This document shows positions 1-8,787 of a DNA stretch of 64,000 nucleotides, piece after piece; the first letter of the stretch is position 1, and each line of letters starts with the position of its first letter. Source of the DNA: Nocardia jejuensis NBRC 103114 (GTDB lineage: Bacteria > Actinomycetota > Actinomycetes > Mycobacteriales > Mycobacteriaceae); the NCBI RefSeq assembly GCF_001613145.1, contig NZ_BDBU01000025.1:62001-126000 (forward strand). Direction: 5' to 3'. The translations under genes and the position numbers were made by a program. Below the pieces are notes generated by a model that was not told the origin of the DNA, made no database searches, and worked only from the letters and a program-made list of their open reading frames with translations.

Positions 1-819
1 CCAATACGACGGCGACACAGGGATGTTCGGCTGGACGAACCAGGCCGGTGACGCGTGCAGCTCGTAGTACGGCGAGTCGTTGCCCGGAACCAGTCGCGGT
101 GCGAAGGCGTTCGCGATGCCCTTGGGCCCGTCGACCCACAGGAAGTACGAGGTGTGCAGCGCGATGATGGCGAGCATCAGCAGACCCGCCGCCAGCAGCA
201 GCCGACGGGTGGGAATCTTCATGATCAGCGGGAGCACCAGCGGAAAGCTCAGGTAGAACAGCATTTCCGCGGCCAGCGACCAGGCGGGCACGTTCAGCCC
301 GCCGATGGTGGTCCACTTGGGCACCCAGGTGTGCACCAGCAGCAGGTTCGGCACCCACACGATCAGCCGCGAGAGCGGAACGCTGGCAACGACTATGAAC
401 GCGGCCGCGGCCAGCAGATGCGTCGGATAGATCTTCAGCACCCGGCGCCGGTAGAACCCGCGCACCGACATTCCCGGCCGGAACGACCAGTAGATGATGA
501 ACCCGGACAGCACGAAGAAGAACGTGACGCCCGCGGCGCCGAGCTGCATCGGCACCCACTGGTGAATGTGCCGGAACAGCTCGGACTTCTGGAACGGATA
601 CACCGGCAGGAACACCAGCGCGTGCAACACGAACACCGCGAAGGCCGCCCACCAGCGCGCGCCGGTCAGCGACGGCAGCGCGGGACGCCGGTCGGCGAGC
701 GCCGAAGCCGGAGATACCGGCGCCGCCGCACGCTCGGGCGCGCGTTCCGGCGCGACGGTGGCCGCCGCGCCGGGAATCGATTCGTCTCTGGCGGAGGATA
801 TCTCGGCAGAACGTGTCAT
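1..819 (-). CDS. acyltransferase 3 family membrane protein (C-terminus outside window)
   Basis: The visible part is about 273 residues and runs off the left edge. After a polar cytoplasmic N-terminus of about 50 residues, hydrophobic segments alternate with short loops. They include the family signature region around GVTFFFVLSGFIIYWSF, typical of acyltransferase_3/OafA-type integral membrane O-acyltransferases, which move acyl groups onto exported sugars or lipids. The ATG at 819-817 overlaps the TGA of the SGNH hydrolase gene (ATGA), so the two are probably translationally coupled. Acyltransferase-3 plus SGNH is a known functional pairing, often as a fusion. The acceptor substrate cannot be told from sequence. 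Family call is firm; the specific role is open. Confidence 0.85.
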   Translation of the reverse strand, partial: MTRSAEISSARDESIPGAAATVAPERAPERAAAPVSPASALADRRPALPSLTGARWWAAFAVFVLHALVFLPVYPFQKSELFRHIHQWVPMQLGAAGVTFFFVLSGFIIYWSFRPGMSVRGFYRRRVLKIYPTHLLAAAAFIVVASVPLSRLIVWVPNLLLVHTWVPKWTTIGGLNVPAWSLAAEMLFYLSFPLVLPLIMKIPTRRLLLAAGLLMLAIIALHTSYFLWVDGPKGIANAFAPRLVPGNDSPYYELHASPAWFVQPNIPVSPSYW

Positions 820-1727
820 TTTCCGTACCTGTCATAGATCGCTTTCGCGACGACGGCATCGCCCTGAGCGGACGGGTGAAAGAACAGACCGTCGACGTCC
901 GTGCGCGGATCGGCCACACCGTTCAGCCACGGTTCCGTCGAGCAGAGTCCGTGCCCGGTGGTCAGCGCGCGAGCGTCGAGGAAGTCCAGTTTCAGGATCT
1001 GGGCGGCCTCGCGCTGCGCCTGGTTCATCCGATCGAAGTACTCGACGACCGCGCGCCCGCGCGGCTGGATGTACGGCGCGACGCCGAAGAAGTTGAGGCA
1101 CAGGGTGTCCTGCCCCGACGGGAACAGTTCCGGATACCCGACCAGCACGATGCGCGCGTTGGATGCGTAGTACCGGATGTAGGTGACCACATTGCGGATG
1201 CGATCGGCGTAGATCGATCCCTTGACGCCGTTGTAGTCGGTCATACGACCCTGATCCACCGCATCGGGACCGCAGCCCTCGACGAGGTTGAACACACACT
1301 TCTGCAGCGAATTCCACAGTGTCTGTTTGGATTCGCCCCAGTGGTCGTTCAGACCCATCTGAATCGTCACCAGTTTGGTGCGCGGTCCGAACGCTCCGGC
1401 CTTGTCGGCCTTGGAGGTCTCCATGCCCAGCGTGTAGCCGGGCCCGCTGTCGATCGACGCACCCGGGCACGACGGGTCCTCGACCCGATCGGTCCCGTGC
1501 ACCCCCATCAGCGCGCTCAGTTGCGCCGGCCACGCCGAGGCGCCGTGGTGCAGGCAGGTGTTGTCCGCCTCCATGAAATCCCACGCGTTGGCAGCGAACG
1601 AATCACCGAGCACCACCAGATCTTTCCCCTCGGGAGCACTGTCGGCTCCCGCTCCCCCGGCCCCGGTCACCGCCGCGGTGACCGCCATAGCGGCAGCACA
1701 CAGCCACCGACCACTGTTGCCGAACAC
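816..1727 (-). CDS. secreted SGNH/GDSL-family hydrolase
   Basis: This 303-aa protein starts with a signal peptide (hydrophobic stretch at residues 8-28, ending near AGA). The GDSF block at about residues 41-45 carries the nucleophilic Ser. A GLND block near the middle and FFHP near the C-terminus supply the other SGNH residues. Conserved cysteine pairs suggest an extracytoplasmic disulfide-bonded fold. It probably hydrolyses or transfers ester-linked acyl groups on an exported substrate. Its stop overlaps the start of the downstream acyltransferase-3 gene, implying one operon and one substrate. A close paralogue lies at 9186-10082, without an acyltransferase beside it. Confidence 0.88.
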   Translation of the reverse strand: MFGNSGRWLCAAAMAVTAAVTGAGGAGADSAPEGKDLVVLGDSFAANAWDFMEADNTCLHHGASAWPAQLSALMGVHGTDRVEDPSCPGASIDSGPGYTLGMETSKADKAGAFGPRTKLVTIQMGLNDHWGESKQTLWNSLQKCVFNLVEGCGPDAVDQGRMTDYNGVKGSIYADRIRNVVTYIRYYASNARIVLVGYPELFPSGQDTLCLNFFGVAPYIQPRGRAVVEYFDRMNQAQREAAQILKLDFLDARALTTGHGLCSTEPWLNGVADPRTDVDGLFFHPSAQGDAVVAKAIYDRYGK

Positions 1728-1746
1728 TTCGAATTACCCGGCTTTC

Positions 1747-2127
1747 TCAGTACCCTGCGCGGGGTTCGAACCCGGGAGCGTCGAGGGTCGGCGGGGCGGC
1801 GGGCTTCTCCTGCTGGGTCTGCGGCGCCGGCTTGGGTGCGGCGGGCTGGGTGACGACCGGCTCCGGAGCGGCCGGCTGCGGTGCTGCCGGTTCGACCGCG
1901 GCGGGCGCGGGTGCGGGGGCCTCGGTGGTGGGAGCGGGCGCGGGTGCGGCCGTGGTGCTCGCCGGAGCAGGTGGTGCGACGACCGCGCTGGTGCTGCTGG
2001 TGGCACCGCCCGATCCGTCGTCAGCCTTGTCGCTGCCGCAGGCCGCCACGCCGCCGACCAGCAGAACGCCGCCGATCAGAGCCGTCGCCGCACGTGCTGC
2101 GAATACACCGGATGTGGAGAACTTCAT
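1747..2127 (-). CDS. Ala/Pro-rich lipoprotein
   Basis: 126 aa from the ATG at 2127, which has a GAGG ribosome-binding site; a TTG codon immediately upstream is a less likely start. The first 30 residues are a lipoprotein signal with lipobox VAAC, predicting lipidation of that Cys and membrane anchoring. The rest is almost entirely Ala, Pro, Thr, Val and Gln in short PAAP/APAP repeats, with no folded domain visible; it looks like a cell-wall-spanning spacer. Its stop lies about 20 bases before the start of the SGNH hydrolase gene on the same strand, so cotranscription is possible. Function unknown. Confidence 0.75.
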   Translation of the reverse strand: MKFSTSGVFAARAATALIGGVLLVGGVAACGSDKADDGSGGATSSTSAVVAPPAPASTTAAPAPAPTTEAPAPAPAAVEPAAPQPAAPEPVVTQPAAPKPAPQTQQEKPAAPPTLDAPGFEPRAGY

Positions 2128-2147
2128 CAAAACCTCGAATCATGAAC

Positions 2148-2170
2148 TGAAGTGTCCTCTGTTCACTTCA
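2148..2170. promoter_or_regulatory. inverted repeat upstream of the lipoprotein gene, candidate operator
   Basis: TGAAGTG and CACTTCA form a perfect 7-bp inverted repeat separated by 9 bases. It lies about 20 bases upstream of the lipoprotein ATG on the minus strand, where a promoter or 5' leader is expected. The regulator is unknown. Confidence 0.4.
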
Positions 2171-2330
2171 GCCCGGAGTGTACAAAGCCACCCCACAGCA
2201 CACCGCGGATTCGAGAAAACCACACGACCCGATTTCCCGGGTCGGCTCGTCAAACACGGAGGCTATCAATAAACAACTCGTCGGGAGGTGCGTTTCCGCC
2301 GGAATTGCGGAAAACCCACGGACGCGGAAA

Positions 2331-2359
2331 GCCCCCTGTTCCGTCGGGGAACAGGGGGC
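2331..2359 (-). terminator. strong hairpin after the small exported peptide gene
   Basis: A perfect 12-bp stem (GCCCCCTGTTCC with GGAACAGGGGGC) closes a 5-base loop. Read on the minus strand it follows the stop of the small ORF at 2392 and is itself followed by TTTCC, consistent with a weak-tail intrinsic terminator. Confidence 0.7.
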
Positions 2360-2391
2360 GGATGCGGCCATATGCGGTTGGCCGCACCGGC

Positions 2392-2499
2392 TCACTGCGG
2401 CGTGGGAAGATTCCCCGCCGTCATGGCGGCACTGCCGGCCGCACCCGATACGACCGCGCTACCTGTCAAGAGGCCGCCGAGCAGCAGAGCAAGAAGCAT
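2392..2499 (-). CDS. 35-aa hydrophobic exported peptide
   Basis: The frame from the ATG at 2499 encodes 35 residues: a leucine/glycine-rich hydrophobic helix (residues 2-22) with small residues around an Ala-Gly-Ser-Ala signal-peptidase-like site, then a short polar tail ending in NLPTPQ. AAAGG sits 7-10 bases upstream. In-frame GTG codons just before the ATG are alternatives. A 12-bp hairpin terminator follows the stop. Clear RBS, signal-like helix and terminator together suggest a real small gene rather than a chance frame. Role unknown: a secreted short peptide or a single-span membrane peptide. Confidence 0.5.
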   Translation of the reverse strand: MLLALLLGGLLTGSAVVSGAAGSAAMTAGNLPTPQ

Positions 2500-2665
2500 C
2501 ACACACACCTTTCGATCCGAACGAGACAGTTCGAAAAGTACCGATGCCCAACGGCATTCGACCAGGTCCAGCGGCATTCTCTGTGCCTACTCCATGCCGA
2601 TACCCAGTAGGTTCACAGCCACCCGCACGCGCGCGGCGTGCCGGCGGCGACCAAACGGGCCTGCC

Positions 2666-3361
2666 TCACGCGATCGGGTCGCCGTGCCGCAGCGCCTCGA
2701 CGATCGCGAGCGTCGGCGCGCGTCCGGCTTCGGTGTGACTGAGCATCGTGTATTCGGCCAGTCGCTCGTCGCCCGAGGCGATCGCGGCGATCAGATGCCG
2801 GTGCTCGTCGAGTTGTTCGGCCGAATCGCGCGCGGTGGTGAGAAAGAAGAGCCACGCCATCCGCGTGAGAATGGCGCGCATGAGCTGGGTGAGCAGCGAA
2901 TTTCCGGCCAACTCGACGATCGTCCCGTGCAGCCGCGCATTCGCCTCCGCGATCCGCAACGGCTCCCCGGACTCGTTGGCCGCCAGCGATTCCGCGAGCG
3001 CCGCGTGCAACGGCGCGCTGTCGGCGCCCTGACGGATCCGGGCGGCGGCCAGCCGGGCCGCCACCGGCTCCAGCCCGATCCGCACATCGAACAGCTCGAC
3101 CACGGCCGTGCGGTCCCAGCGGTGCACCACCGCGCTGCGCCGCGGTCGCGCACTCACCATTCCGTCGAATTCCAGGCGCGCCAGCGCTTCTCGCACGGGT
3201 AGTCGTGAGGTGCCCAGAATCTCGGCCAGCCGCGCCTCGGGCAGCTTCTCCCCCTCGCGGTACTCACCGGTGATGATGCTCCGCCGCAACTCCTCGTAGA
3301 TCCGCCCGGTCTGGGAGGTGTCGTCGACGATTTCCGGAGCGGGACTCGGATTTCTGGGCAC
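2666..3361 (-). CDS. GntR family (FadR/FCD type) transcriptional regulator
   Basis: 231 aa. Residues about 18-85 form the winged helix-turn-helix (YEELRRSIITGEYREG, then the recognition segment SRLPVREALARLEFDGMV). Residues about 95-220 are the all-helical FCD effector domain, with spaced His residues (LHGTIVE, DEHRHLI, LSHTEAG) of the kind that bind a metal and a small carboxylate. Such proteins are ligand-responsive repressors of catabolic operons. No catabolic operon adjoins it, so target and ligand remain unassigned. Confidence 0.9.
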   Translation of the reverse strand: MPRNPSPAPEIVDDTSQTGRIYEELRRSIITGEYREGEKLPEARLAEILGTSRLPVREALARLEFDGMVSARPRRSAVVHRWDRTAVVELFDVRIGLEPVAARLAAARIRQGADSAPLHAALAESLAANESGEPLRIAEANARLHGTIVELAGNSLLTQLMRAILTRMAWLFFLTTARDSAEQLDEHRHLIAAIASGDERLAEYTMLSHTEAGRAPTLAIVEALRHGDPIA

Positions 3362-3644
3362 CGAGCCAGTCTAGGAATACGAAGCCTGCACAAGGAACCC
3401 TCGATCTGACAATCGACACCGTCGATCGCCGGATCGGCCGGATTCCGCACCGCACCCCGTCCCGTGATAACACCGGCGCTCTCACCATCGATTTTGTTGC
3501 GAATCCAGGACGCGCCGGGTGCGGCGATATCCGATACTGTCCCGGACCGCTCACGCGAATCCACGGGTGAGTAGCGCACAGGCTTTGGCCGGGGGACTCG
3601 CCACTGTCGCGCGCTGAGATTCACGAATCTTCTGGGAGGACAGC

Positions 3645-4628
3645 GTGCACACGATCATGAATTCTTCGGTGAGTCCGAAACGCCGGGTGCGCATGGCATT
3701 CGGCGCGGCAGCGCTCGTGGCGGTGGCCGTGCTCGGCACCGCGTGCAACGGGGACAAGGGAAATCCCGTCGCCGCGACCACCTCGGCCGGGCAGCCGGAC
3801 GGGGCACAGCAGCAGAACGGCGGTGGACAGCAGAAGGACAAGCAGAAGCAGTCGACCGTCCGCACCATCGGCAAGACCGGCTGGTACGAGGGCTTCGAGA
3901 TCACCGTCGACAAGGCGACCGTGGTGCCGGACGAGTTCGGCGGCGGCAAGCTGACCGTCGACATCACCTACAAGAACACCCGGCTCGACAACGCCACCAT
4001 GAGCAACAACACCTATCTGCAGGTGGGTGGGCAGGTCGACGGCGGCGCGAGTTTCGACAGCCCGGAGGTGCCCGGAAAGGGCTCGGCCACCGGCAAGGTC
4101 ACCACCCCCATCCGCGCGCTCGAGGATGCCAACCACTGGCTCGACACCGTGACCGTCCTCTACGGCCAGAGTTCGGACAACCAGACCAAGATCCCGCTCA
4201 GCGCGAGCGGCAAGGTCGAGAGCGTGCAGCCGCGATCGGTGAACGTCACCGGCACCCTGACGCAGGATCAGACCACCATCGAGATCACCGGCGCGACACT
4301 GACTCCCAGCTACACCAAGAACGAGCTGGGCAAGATGGAACTCGCGCTGCACGTCAAGATCATCGGCGGGTCCGGGATCAGCGACGGCGGGTCGAACATC
4401 TACTACGACTGGTTCAGCATCAAGACGCCCGCCGGGCAGCTGGTGACCGCCGACACTCGCGGCCCGATCAACGAGCTGCTCAACCGCAACGAGACCATCG
4501 ACAACCCGAAGAACGAGGCGATCTTCGTGGTGCCGTCGCCGGGCACCGGGCAGTACGTGCTGACGTACAACGCGCTCAAGGACGCGGGCGCGGCGAGTGC
4601 GCCGACGCTGAACTTCACGGTCAGCTGA
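3645..4628 (+). CDS. putative lipoprotein with Ig-like (DUF4352-type) repeat
   Basis: 327 aa from a GTG start with GGGAGGA four bases upstream; an internal ATG at 3657 is the alternative. A basic N-terminus and hydrophobic core end at lipobox LGTAC (Cys about residue 34). A Gly/Gln/Lys-rich linker follows, then two beta-rich segments. The first (GWYEGFEITVDKATVVPDE onward) resembles DUF4352-like extracytoplasmic beta-sandwiches; the second half has a similar strand pattern, suggesting a duplicated domain. Predicted to be anchored on the outer face of the membrane. It converges on a bidirectional terminator with the next gene. Function unknown. Confidence 0.75.
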   Translation: MHTIMNSSVSPKRRVRMAFGAAALVAVAVLGTACNGDKGNPVAATTSAGQPDGAQQQNGGGQQKDKQKQSTVRTIGKTGWYEGFEITVDKATVVPDEFGGGKLTVDITYKNTRLDNATMSNNTYLQVGGQVDGGASFDSPEVPGKGSATGKVTTPIRALEDANHWLDTVTVLYGQSSDNQTKIPLSASGKVESVQPRSVNVTGTLTQDQTTIEITGATLTPSYTKNELGKMELALHVKIIGGSGISDGGSNIYYDWFSIKTPAGQLVTADTRGPINELLNRNETIDNPKNEAIFVVPSPGTGQYVLTYNALKDAGAASAPTLNFTVS

Positions 4629-4680
4629 GCCGAACCGGCAGCCGAGTTCGCGTCGGCGTCCCGGTCACACCACCGACAAG

Positions 4681-4714
4681 GCAGGCCCCCAGCGGATTTC
4701 CGCCGGGGGCCTGC
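4681..4714. terminator. bidirectional terminator hairpin
   Basis: A 15-bp stem with one mismatch (arms 4681-4695 and 4700-4714) closes the loop ATTT. It lies between two convergent genes ending at 4628 and 4763. Confidence 0.75.
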
Positions 4715-4762
4715 TGTGTCACTCGACCCGGTCGGGCACGGGCCACGGTCGTACGACGCGGG

Positions 4763-5392
4763 TCAGTTGTAGACCGCGCCGAACGACGGCACCGAGATGG
4801 TGCCCAGCTGATACTGGTACCCATCGGGATTGGCATCGCTGACCGGTACCGACCAGCGGTGCCACAGATTGCCGTAGACGGCGGCCACGATCATGCCGCT
4901 GCCGGTGTCCAGCGCTCGCGTGCGGATCGTGGTGTCGACCGGCACATCCTCGTGCACATTGAGAATCTCGGTGCCGCTGCGGCCGTTGGAGACATTGATC
5001 CACAGCACCTCGAGCTTGGCTCCGCCCTGATTCGGGGAGATCGTGCCGGGTCCGCCGAAGAATCCGAGGCGGAAACCGTCCAGCCCGAGCGCGATTCCGG
5101 ATCCGTAGACTCCGGCCGCGCGCCCGTCCCGCCCGATGTCGGACTGCGCCGGAATCTGGAAGGGCTGCGCGGGCAGAGCGACCTGGTCTGTCCGCTGCCC
5201 GGATGAGATCAGTTGGTCCACAGCCTTTTCCGCGGCCGGATTACCGGCGGCGGCCACCCGCAGCTGCGAGGTGGCCTCGGCCCAGTCCAGGGCCGTGGGA
5301 TCGGCCGCCGAATATCCGGTGGCGGCGACGGTGATCGCCGCGGTGGCGGCGCATGCGATGGTGAGGCGACGCGCAAAACTCAGTCGATGCAT
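4763..5392 (-). CDS. secreted protein of unknown function
   Basis: 209 aa from the ATG at 5392, preceded by CAGGAG at good spacing. The signal peptide (RRLTIACAATAAITVAATGYSA) has a likely cleavage near SAADP. The mature part has a short helical segment (residues about 30-60) and a C-terminal glycine-, aromatic- and valine-rich beta domain (from IGRDGRAAGVYGSGI to the end). No catalytic motif or lipobox is visible, so it is probably soluble or wall-associated. It resembles small exported proteins common in Nocardia and Rhodococcus, but I cannot name a family. Confidence 0.75.
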   Translation of the reverse strand: MHRLSFARRLTIACAATAAITVAATGYSAADPTALDWAEATSQLRVAAAGNPAAEKAVDQLISSGQRTDQVALPAQPFQIPAQSDIGRDGRAAGVYGSGIALGLDGFRLGFFGGPGTISPNQGGAKLEVLWINVSNGRSGTEILNVHEDVPVDTTIRTRALDTGSGMIVAAVYGNLWHRWSVPVSDANPDGYQYQLGTISVPSFGAVYN

Positions 5393-5499
5393 AACCAGCT
5401 CCTGGGGGTTCTCTGGCACAGCTTGCTGAAGAGTCGTTCGCAAGATACTTCAGTCCGAAAATACCAACCGGCATCGCTGATGCCGGGGCTGCCCCGGCC

Positions 5500-6690
5500 T
5501 CAGCCGTGCGGCCGCACCGGTAGGCCGGTCAGACCACGAATCACGACATTCGGATGCCAGCGCAACTCCGACTCGTCCACGGCGAGTCGGAGTTCGGGGA
5601 ATCGGCGCAGCAGCGCGGTGAACGCCACCCGCGCTTCCAGCCGCGCCAGGGGTGCGCCCACACAGAAGTGGATTCCGTGCCCGAAACCCAGATGACCACC
5701 GTGATCAGCGGCTGGATCCAGCAGATCCGCGTCGCGGTAGTGCCGCGGATCGCGATTCGCCGCCGCCAGAGCGACATAGACGATCTCGTCCGCCGCGATG
5801 ACGGTGTCGCCCACCGTGATCGGCGCGTTCGTGAAGCGCGGGGTGGACAGGTCGACCGGCCCGTCGAACCGCAGGAACTCCTCCACCGCGGCGGGCACCA
5901 GGGTCGGATCCGCGCGCAGCCGGTCCCACCAGCCCCGGTCTCGCATGAGCGCGAGGACCCCGTTGCCGATCAGATTGACAGTGGTCTCGTGGCCCGCGAC
6001 CAGCAACAGCAGGGCCATGCCCACCAGTTCCGGCTCGCTCAACCGGGCGTCGTCGTCGGTGACCAGCACCGAGAGCAGATCGTCGCCCGGGTTCTCGCGC
6101 TTGTCCTGCAGCATCTTTCGCAGGAAGCGCACCATCTCGTCGTAGGCCCGGGCCGGGTCGGCATCCGGATCCAGCGTTCCCACCAGGGCTTTGGTCCACT
6201 CCCGGAAGGTGTCCTGGTCGTCGATCTCGACGTCGAGCAGATGGCAGATCACCGAGACCGGCAGCGGAACGGCGAAGGCCCGCAGCAGATCCACGTCCTC
6301 GCGCTGCGCCATCGCGGTCAGCAGTTCGTCGGCGGTTCGCTCGATCACCGGCTCCAGCGCGGCCACCCGCCGGGCCGAGAACGCCTTGGACACCGCCTTG
6401 CGCAGACGGGTGTGCGCGGGCGGATCTGCATTGAGCATGTGCCGCAGCGCCGCCGAGGTGCGCGGATCGGCCGCGTCACCGCGTTTGCGCGCGAGCATCG
6501 CGTCGAAGAGATCGATGTCCTTGACCAGCCGCGGATCCGCCAGCGCCGCACGACCTTCCTCGAAGCCCAGGATGATCCACCGCGTCAGACCGTCACCGAA
6601 ATCCACCCGGCGCACGGGACCCTCCGCACGCCAACGCCGGTAGTACTCCTGGGGATCGGCGAAGAACGCACCGTCGAGTCGCTCGGTCAC
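5500..6690 (-). CDS. cytochrome P450
   Basis: 396 aa, the usual length of soluble bacterial P450s. The I-helix oxygen-activation motif is AGHETTV (about residue 240), a K-helix ExxR-like region follows, and the haem loop FGHGIHFCVG (about 345-354) carries the thiolate Cys. It is a class I mono-oxygenase needing ferredoxin and reductase partners, and neither is nearby. The GTG start at 6690 lies six bases after a TAGCGT hexamer on the minus strand and has no Shine-Dalgarno, which suggests leaderless translation. Sequence style is CYP107/CYP105-like; the substrate is unknown. Confidence 0.93.
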   Translation of the reverse strand: MTERLDGAFFADPQEYYRRWRAEGPVRRVDFGDGLTRWIILGFEEGRAALADPRLVKDIDLFDAMLARKRGDAADPRTSAALRHMLNADPPAHTRLRKAVSKAFSARRVAALEPVIERTADELLTAMAQREDVDLLRAFAVPLPVSVICHLLDVEIDDQDTFREWTKALVGTLDPDADPARAYDEMVRFLRKMLQDKRENPGDDLLSVLVTDDDARLSEPELVGMALLLLVAGHETTVNLIGNGVLALMRDRGWWDRLRADPTLVPAAVEEFLRFDGPVDLSTPRFTNAPITVGDTVIAADEIVYVALAAANRDPRHYRDADLLDPAADHGGHLGFGHGIHFCVGAPLARLEARVAFTALLRRFPELRLAVDESELRWHPNVVIRGLTGLPVRPHG

Positions 6691-6793
6691 GAGTCGACGC
6701 TACGGACGCCCGCCGACACCGCGCAAGTGCCGCCGGCGGGCGAGGCCGCGCACCGAATCACCGGCAACCACCGGATCGATCCGGCGCACCGAA

Positions 6794-7819
6794 TCAATTG
6801 ACCGCACCGGTGATCGAGCGTGCCCGGTTGATCATCGCATTGACCGGACCGAACACGTCCATGTTCATCGGCGGCATCGAGTCGATGGCATGACGCAGCG
6901 AGTTGCCGGTCTCGTCGGGCTCGGCGTAGGCGGCCTCGGATACGCTCGAAACGAACTGCGCCACACTGGCCTTGACCGCCGCCACCGTGGAGGGCGTCGC
7001 GGCCGGAACTGGGGCGTGGCTCGGTTTCTTGGCCTTCGCCGGAGCGGGCGCCGGTGCGGCTGCTTCGGCCCCGTCGCTCAGCGCGCCGCCGACCACGGCC
7101 CACAGTGTTCCACCGCCCACGACGCAGCCCATCACCGCGCCCGCGACCACACCGCCCTGCACGCTCAGCGCCACCGCGGGAATCGCGGACACCAGGCCGC
7201 CGACCATACCGCCGGTAACCAGGCCCGAGACCGAACCCACCAGCGTCAGTACGCGTTCCGCGACGCGGCCGCCGCTCGTCACCACGGGCTCCCCGGCCAC
7301 AGACTCTCCGCCCGCAGACTCTCCGCCCGCATGCTCCGAGCTCACCGGGACCGCCGCGACGGTCTTCGAACGCGCGGAATTCGCGGGTGCGGCGTCGGCC
7401 CGGGAGCTCGCCGGTCCCGCGCTCTCGGCGACGCTCGCGACCACGGCGGCGGGAGTCGTCACGAGATCGATTGCCGCGGAGGCCGCAACCGTCTGCTCGG
7501 ACACCGCCGCTGTCCGAAGCACCGCATCCGCGCGCGGGAACTCACCGTGAACGACGGTGAGCTTCCATTTCGCTACGCCCCGGCAGAAAAGGCCCCGTTC
7601 CCGCGCCCACAGGTGCAGCCCGCCGCGCCGCCGCACCGTCGCCGAACTGACCCGAAGCGTGCGCAGGTCGTACGGCACCACCACCCGGGTCGACATGGCG
7701 TCGGGCGCGGAGACCTCACGGCTCATCAGGATCGGCAACCCCTGTGACGTGGTGAAACCGTACTTCCCAGCCTCTTCGAATCCCCCGACAGCAGATTCCT
7801 GAAAGCCTCGACTCCCCAT
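6794..7819 (-). CDS. glycine/alanine-rich membrane protein of unknown function
   Basis: 341 aa. The first 95 residues hold a compact polar region with a basic HLWARERGLFC segment. Residues about 95-190 are low-complexity Ala/Ser/Val-rich. Residues about 190-250 contain two glycine-zipper-like transmembrane segments (GLVTGGMVGGLVSAIPAVAL and GVVAGAVMGCVVGGG). An Ala/Pro/Lys linker and an amphipathic C-terminus ending INRARSITGAVN follow. The ATG has AGAGGGGG seven bases upstream. The C-terminal layout resembles glycine-zipper proteins common in Nocardia. Function unknown; it may sit in the membrane as an oligomer. Confidence 0.6.
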   Translation of the reverse strand: MGSRGFQESAVGGFEEAGKYGFTTSQGLPILMSREVSAPDAMSTRVVVPYDLRTLRVSSATVRRRGGLHLWARERGLFCRGVAKWKLTVVHGEFPRADAVLRTAAVSEQTVAASAAIDLVTTPAAVVASVAESAGPASSRADAAPANSARSKTVAAVPVSSEHAGGESAGGESVAGEPVVTSGGRVAERVLTLVGSVSGLVTGGMVGGLVSAIPAVALSVQGGVVAGAVMGCVVGGGTLWAVVGGALSDGAEAAAPAPAPAKAKKPSHAPVPAATPSTVAAVKASVAQFVSSVSEAAYAEPDETGNSLRHAIDSMPPMNMDVFGPVNAMINRARSITGAVN

Positions 7820-8043
7820 GTCGAAACCCCCTCTCCGCGAAGCGAATACGGCCCATCGACAGGGCCGCGAGATCAGCCTGAACCACTCCGCCCTCCAGTG
7901 TGAACGAATTGCCCTAATTTCTCCCGTTCACAGCGCATTCGTTTCCTCTGGAACCCCATACGGCACATCGGCACACACCCGCCCCAGACCCCGGCAACCG
8001 TCCGGCAGGCGAAATCCACTTCTCGAGCGGGGATGATCACCGC

Positions 8044-8049
8044 TACTGT
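8044..8049 (+). promoter_or_regulatory. -10 element of a probable leaderless promoter
   Basis: TACTGT lies six bases before the ATG of the DUF7873-like gene and no Shine-Dalgarno is present. Transcription would start at or next to the A of the ATG, giving leaderless mRNA, which is common in mycolata. No convincing -35 is seen. Confidence 0.5.
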
Positions 8050-8055
8050 GCGCCC

Positions 8056-8787
8056 ATGACGCGTTTGAATCAGATTGTCGCCGTAGAGAAAGGGATCAAG
8101 TCCCGAACCTTCTCCGAGCTCACCGAAGCCCACCACAAGCTGGGCAAGAGCCCGCTGCTGAGCGGCATCTCACGCACCTACCGCCCGAAGGACGAGGAGG
8201 GCGAGCAGCTGCCGCCCGAATCGACTCGCGTGCAGGTGAAGTCGGACGAGGTGCTCGCGGCCACGGCGGAGATTCTGACCAAACTGTTCGACGTGGTGGC
8301 CACCAAGGACTGGGCCAACTGCACGGCCACCGCCGACGTGGTGGTCGACGGCCGCACCCTGGTGCAGGACGCGCCCGTCACGTATCTGCTGTTCCTGGAG
8401 AAGCAGCTGATCGACCTGCACACCTTCGTGCGCAAGCTGCCGGTGCTGGACTCCTCGGAGACCTGGGAGTACGACTCCTCCGCGGACTGCTACGCCACCG
8501 AGCCGGTGCAGACCGTGCGCACCAAGAAGATTCCGCGCAACCACGTGAAAGCCGAAGCGACGGAGAAGCATCCGGCGCAGGTCGAGGTGTATCACGAGGA
8601 TGTGGTGGTCGGTTACTGGCGCACCATCAAGTTCTCGGGCGCGCTGCCGGCCAAGCGGGTCAACGAGCTGACCGATCGCGTCGAGAAGCTCCAGCACGCG
8701 GTCAAATTCGCGCGTGAGGAGGCGAACAACGCCGAGATCACCCAGCGCAAGTTCGGCGCGGACGTCTTCGGATATTTGTTTGGCTGA
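8056..8787 (+). CDS. DUF7873-like conserved protein of unknown function, linked to tRNA-like RNAs
   Basis: 243 aa, beginning MTRLNQIVAVEKGIKS. It is soluble, with no signal or membrane segment. Conserved-looking blocks are an N-terminal helix, the ISRTYRPKDEEGEQLPPEST region (residues about 37-56), an ATKDWANC segment, a Lys/Arg-rich VRTKKIPRNHVKAEATEKHPAQVEV block (about 155-180), and a C-terminal coiled-coil-like helix. From memory this matches a family widespread in actinobacteria and their phages (DUF7873) with no known activity. The basic block and the two permuted tRNA-like elements directly downstream suggest RNA binding or processing. That link is inference from position only. Confidence 0.7.
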   Translation: MTRLNQIVAVEKGIKSRTFSELTEAHHKLGKSPLLSGISRTYRPKDEEGEQLPPESTRVQVKSDEVLAATAEILTKLFDVVATKDWANCTATADVVVDGRTLVQDAPVTYLLFLEKQLIDLHTFVRKLPVLDSSETWEYDSSADCYATEPVQTVRTKKIPRNHVKAEATEKHPAQVEVYHEDVVVGYWRTIKFSGALPAKRVNELTDRVEKLQHAVKFAREEANNAEITQRKFGADVFGYLFG

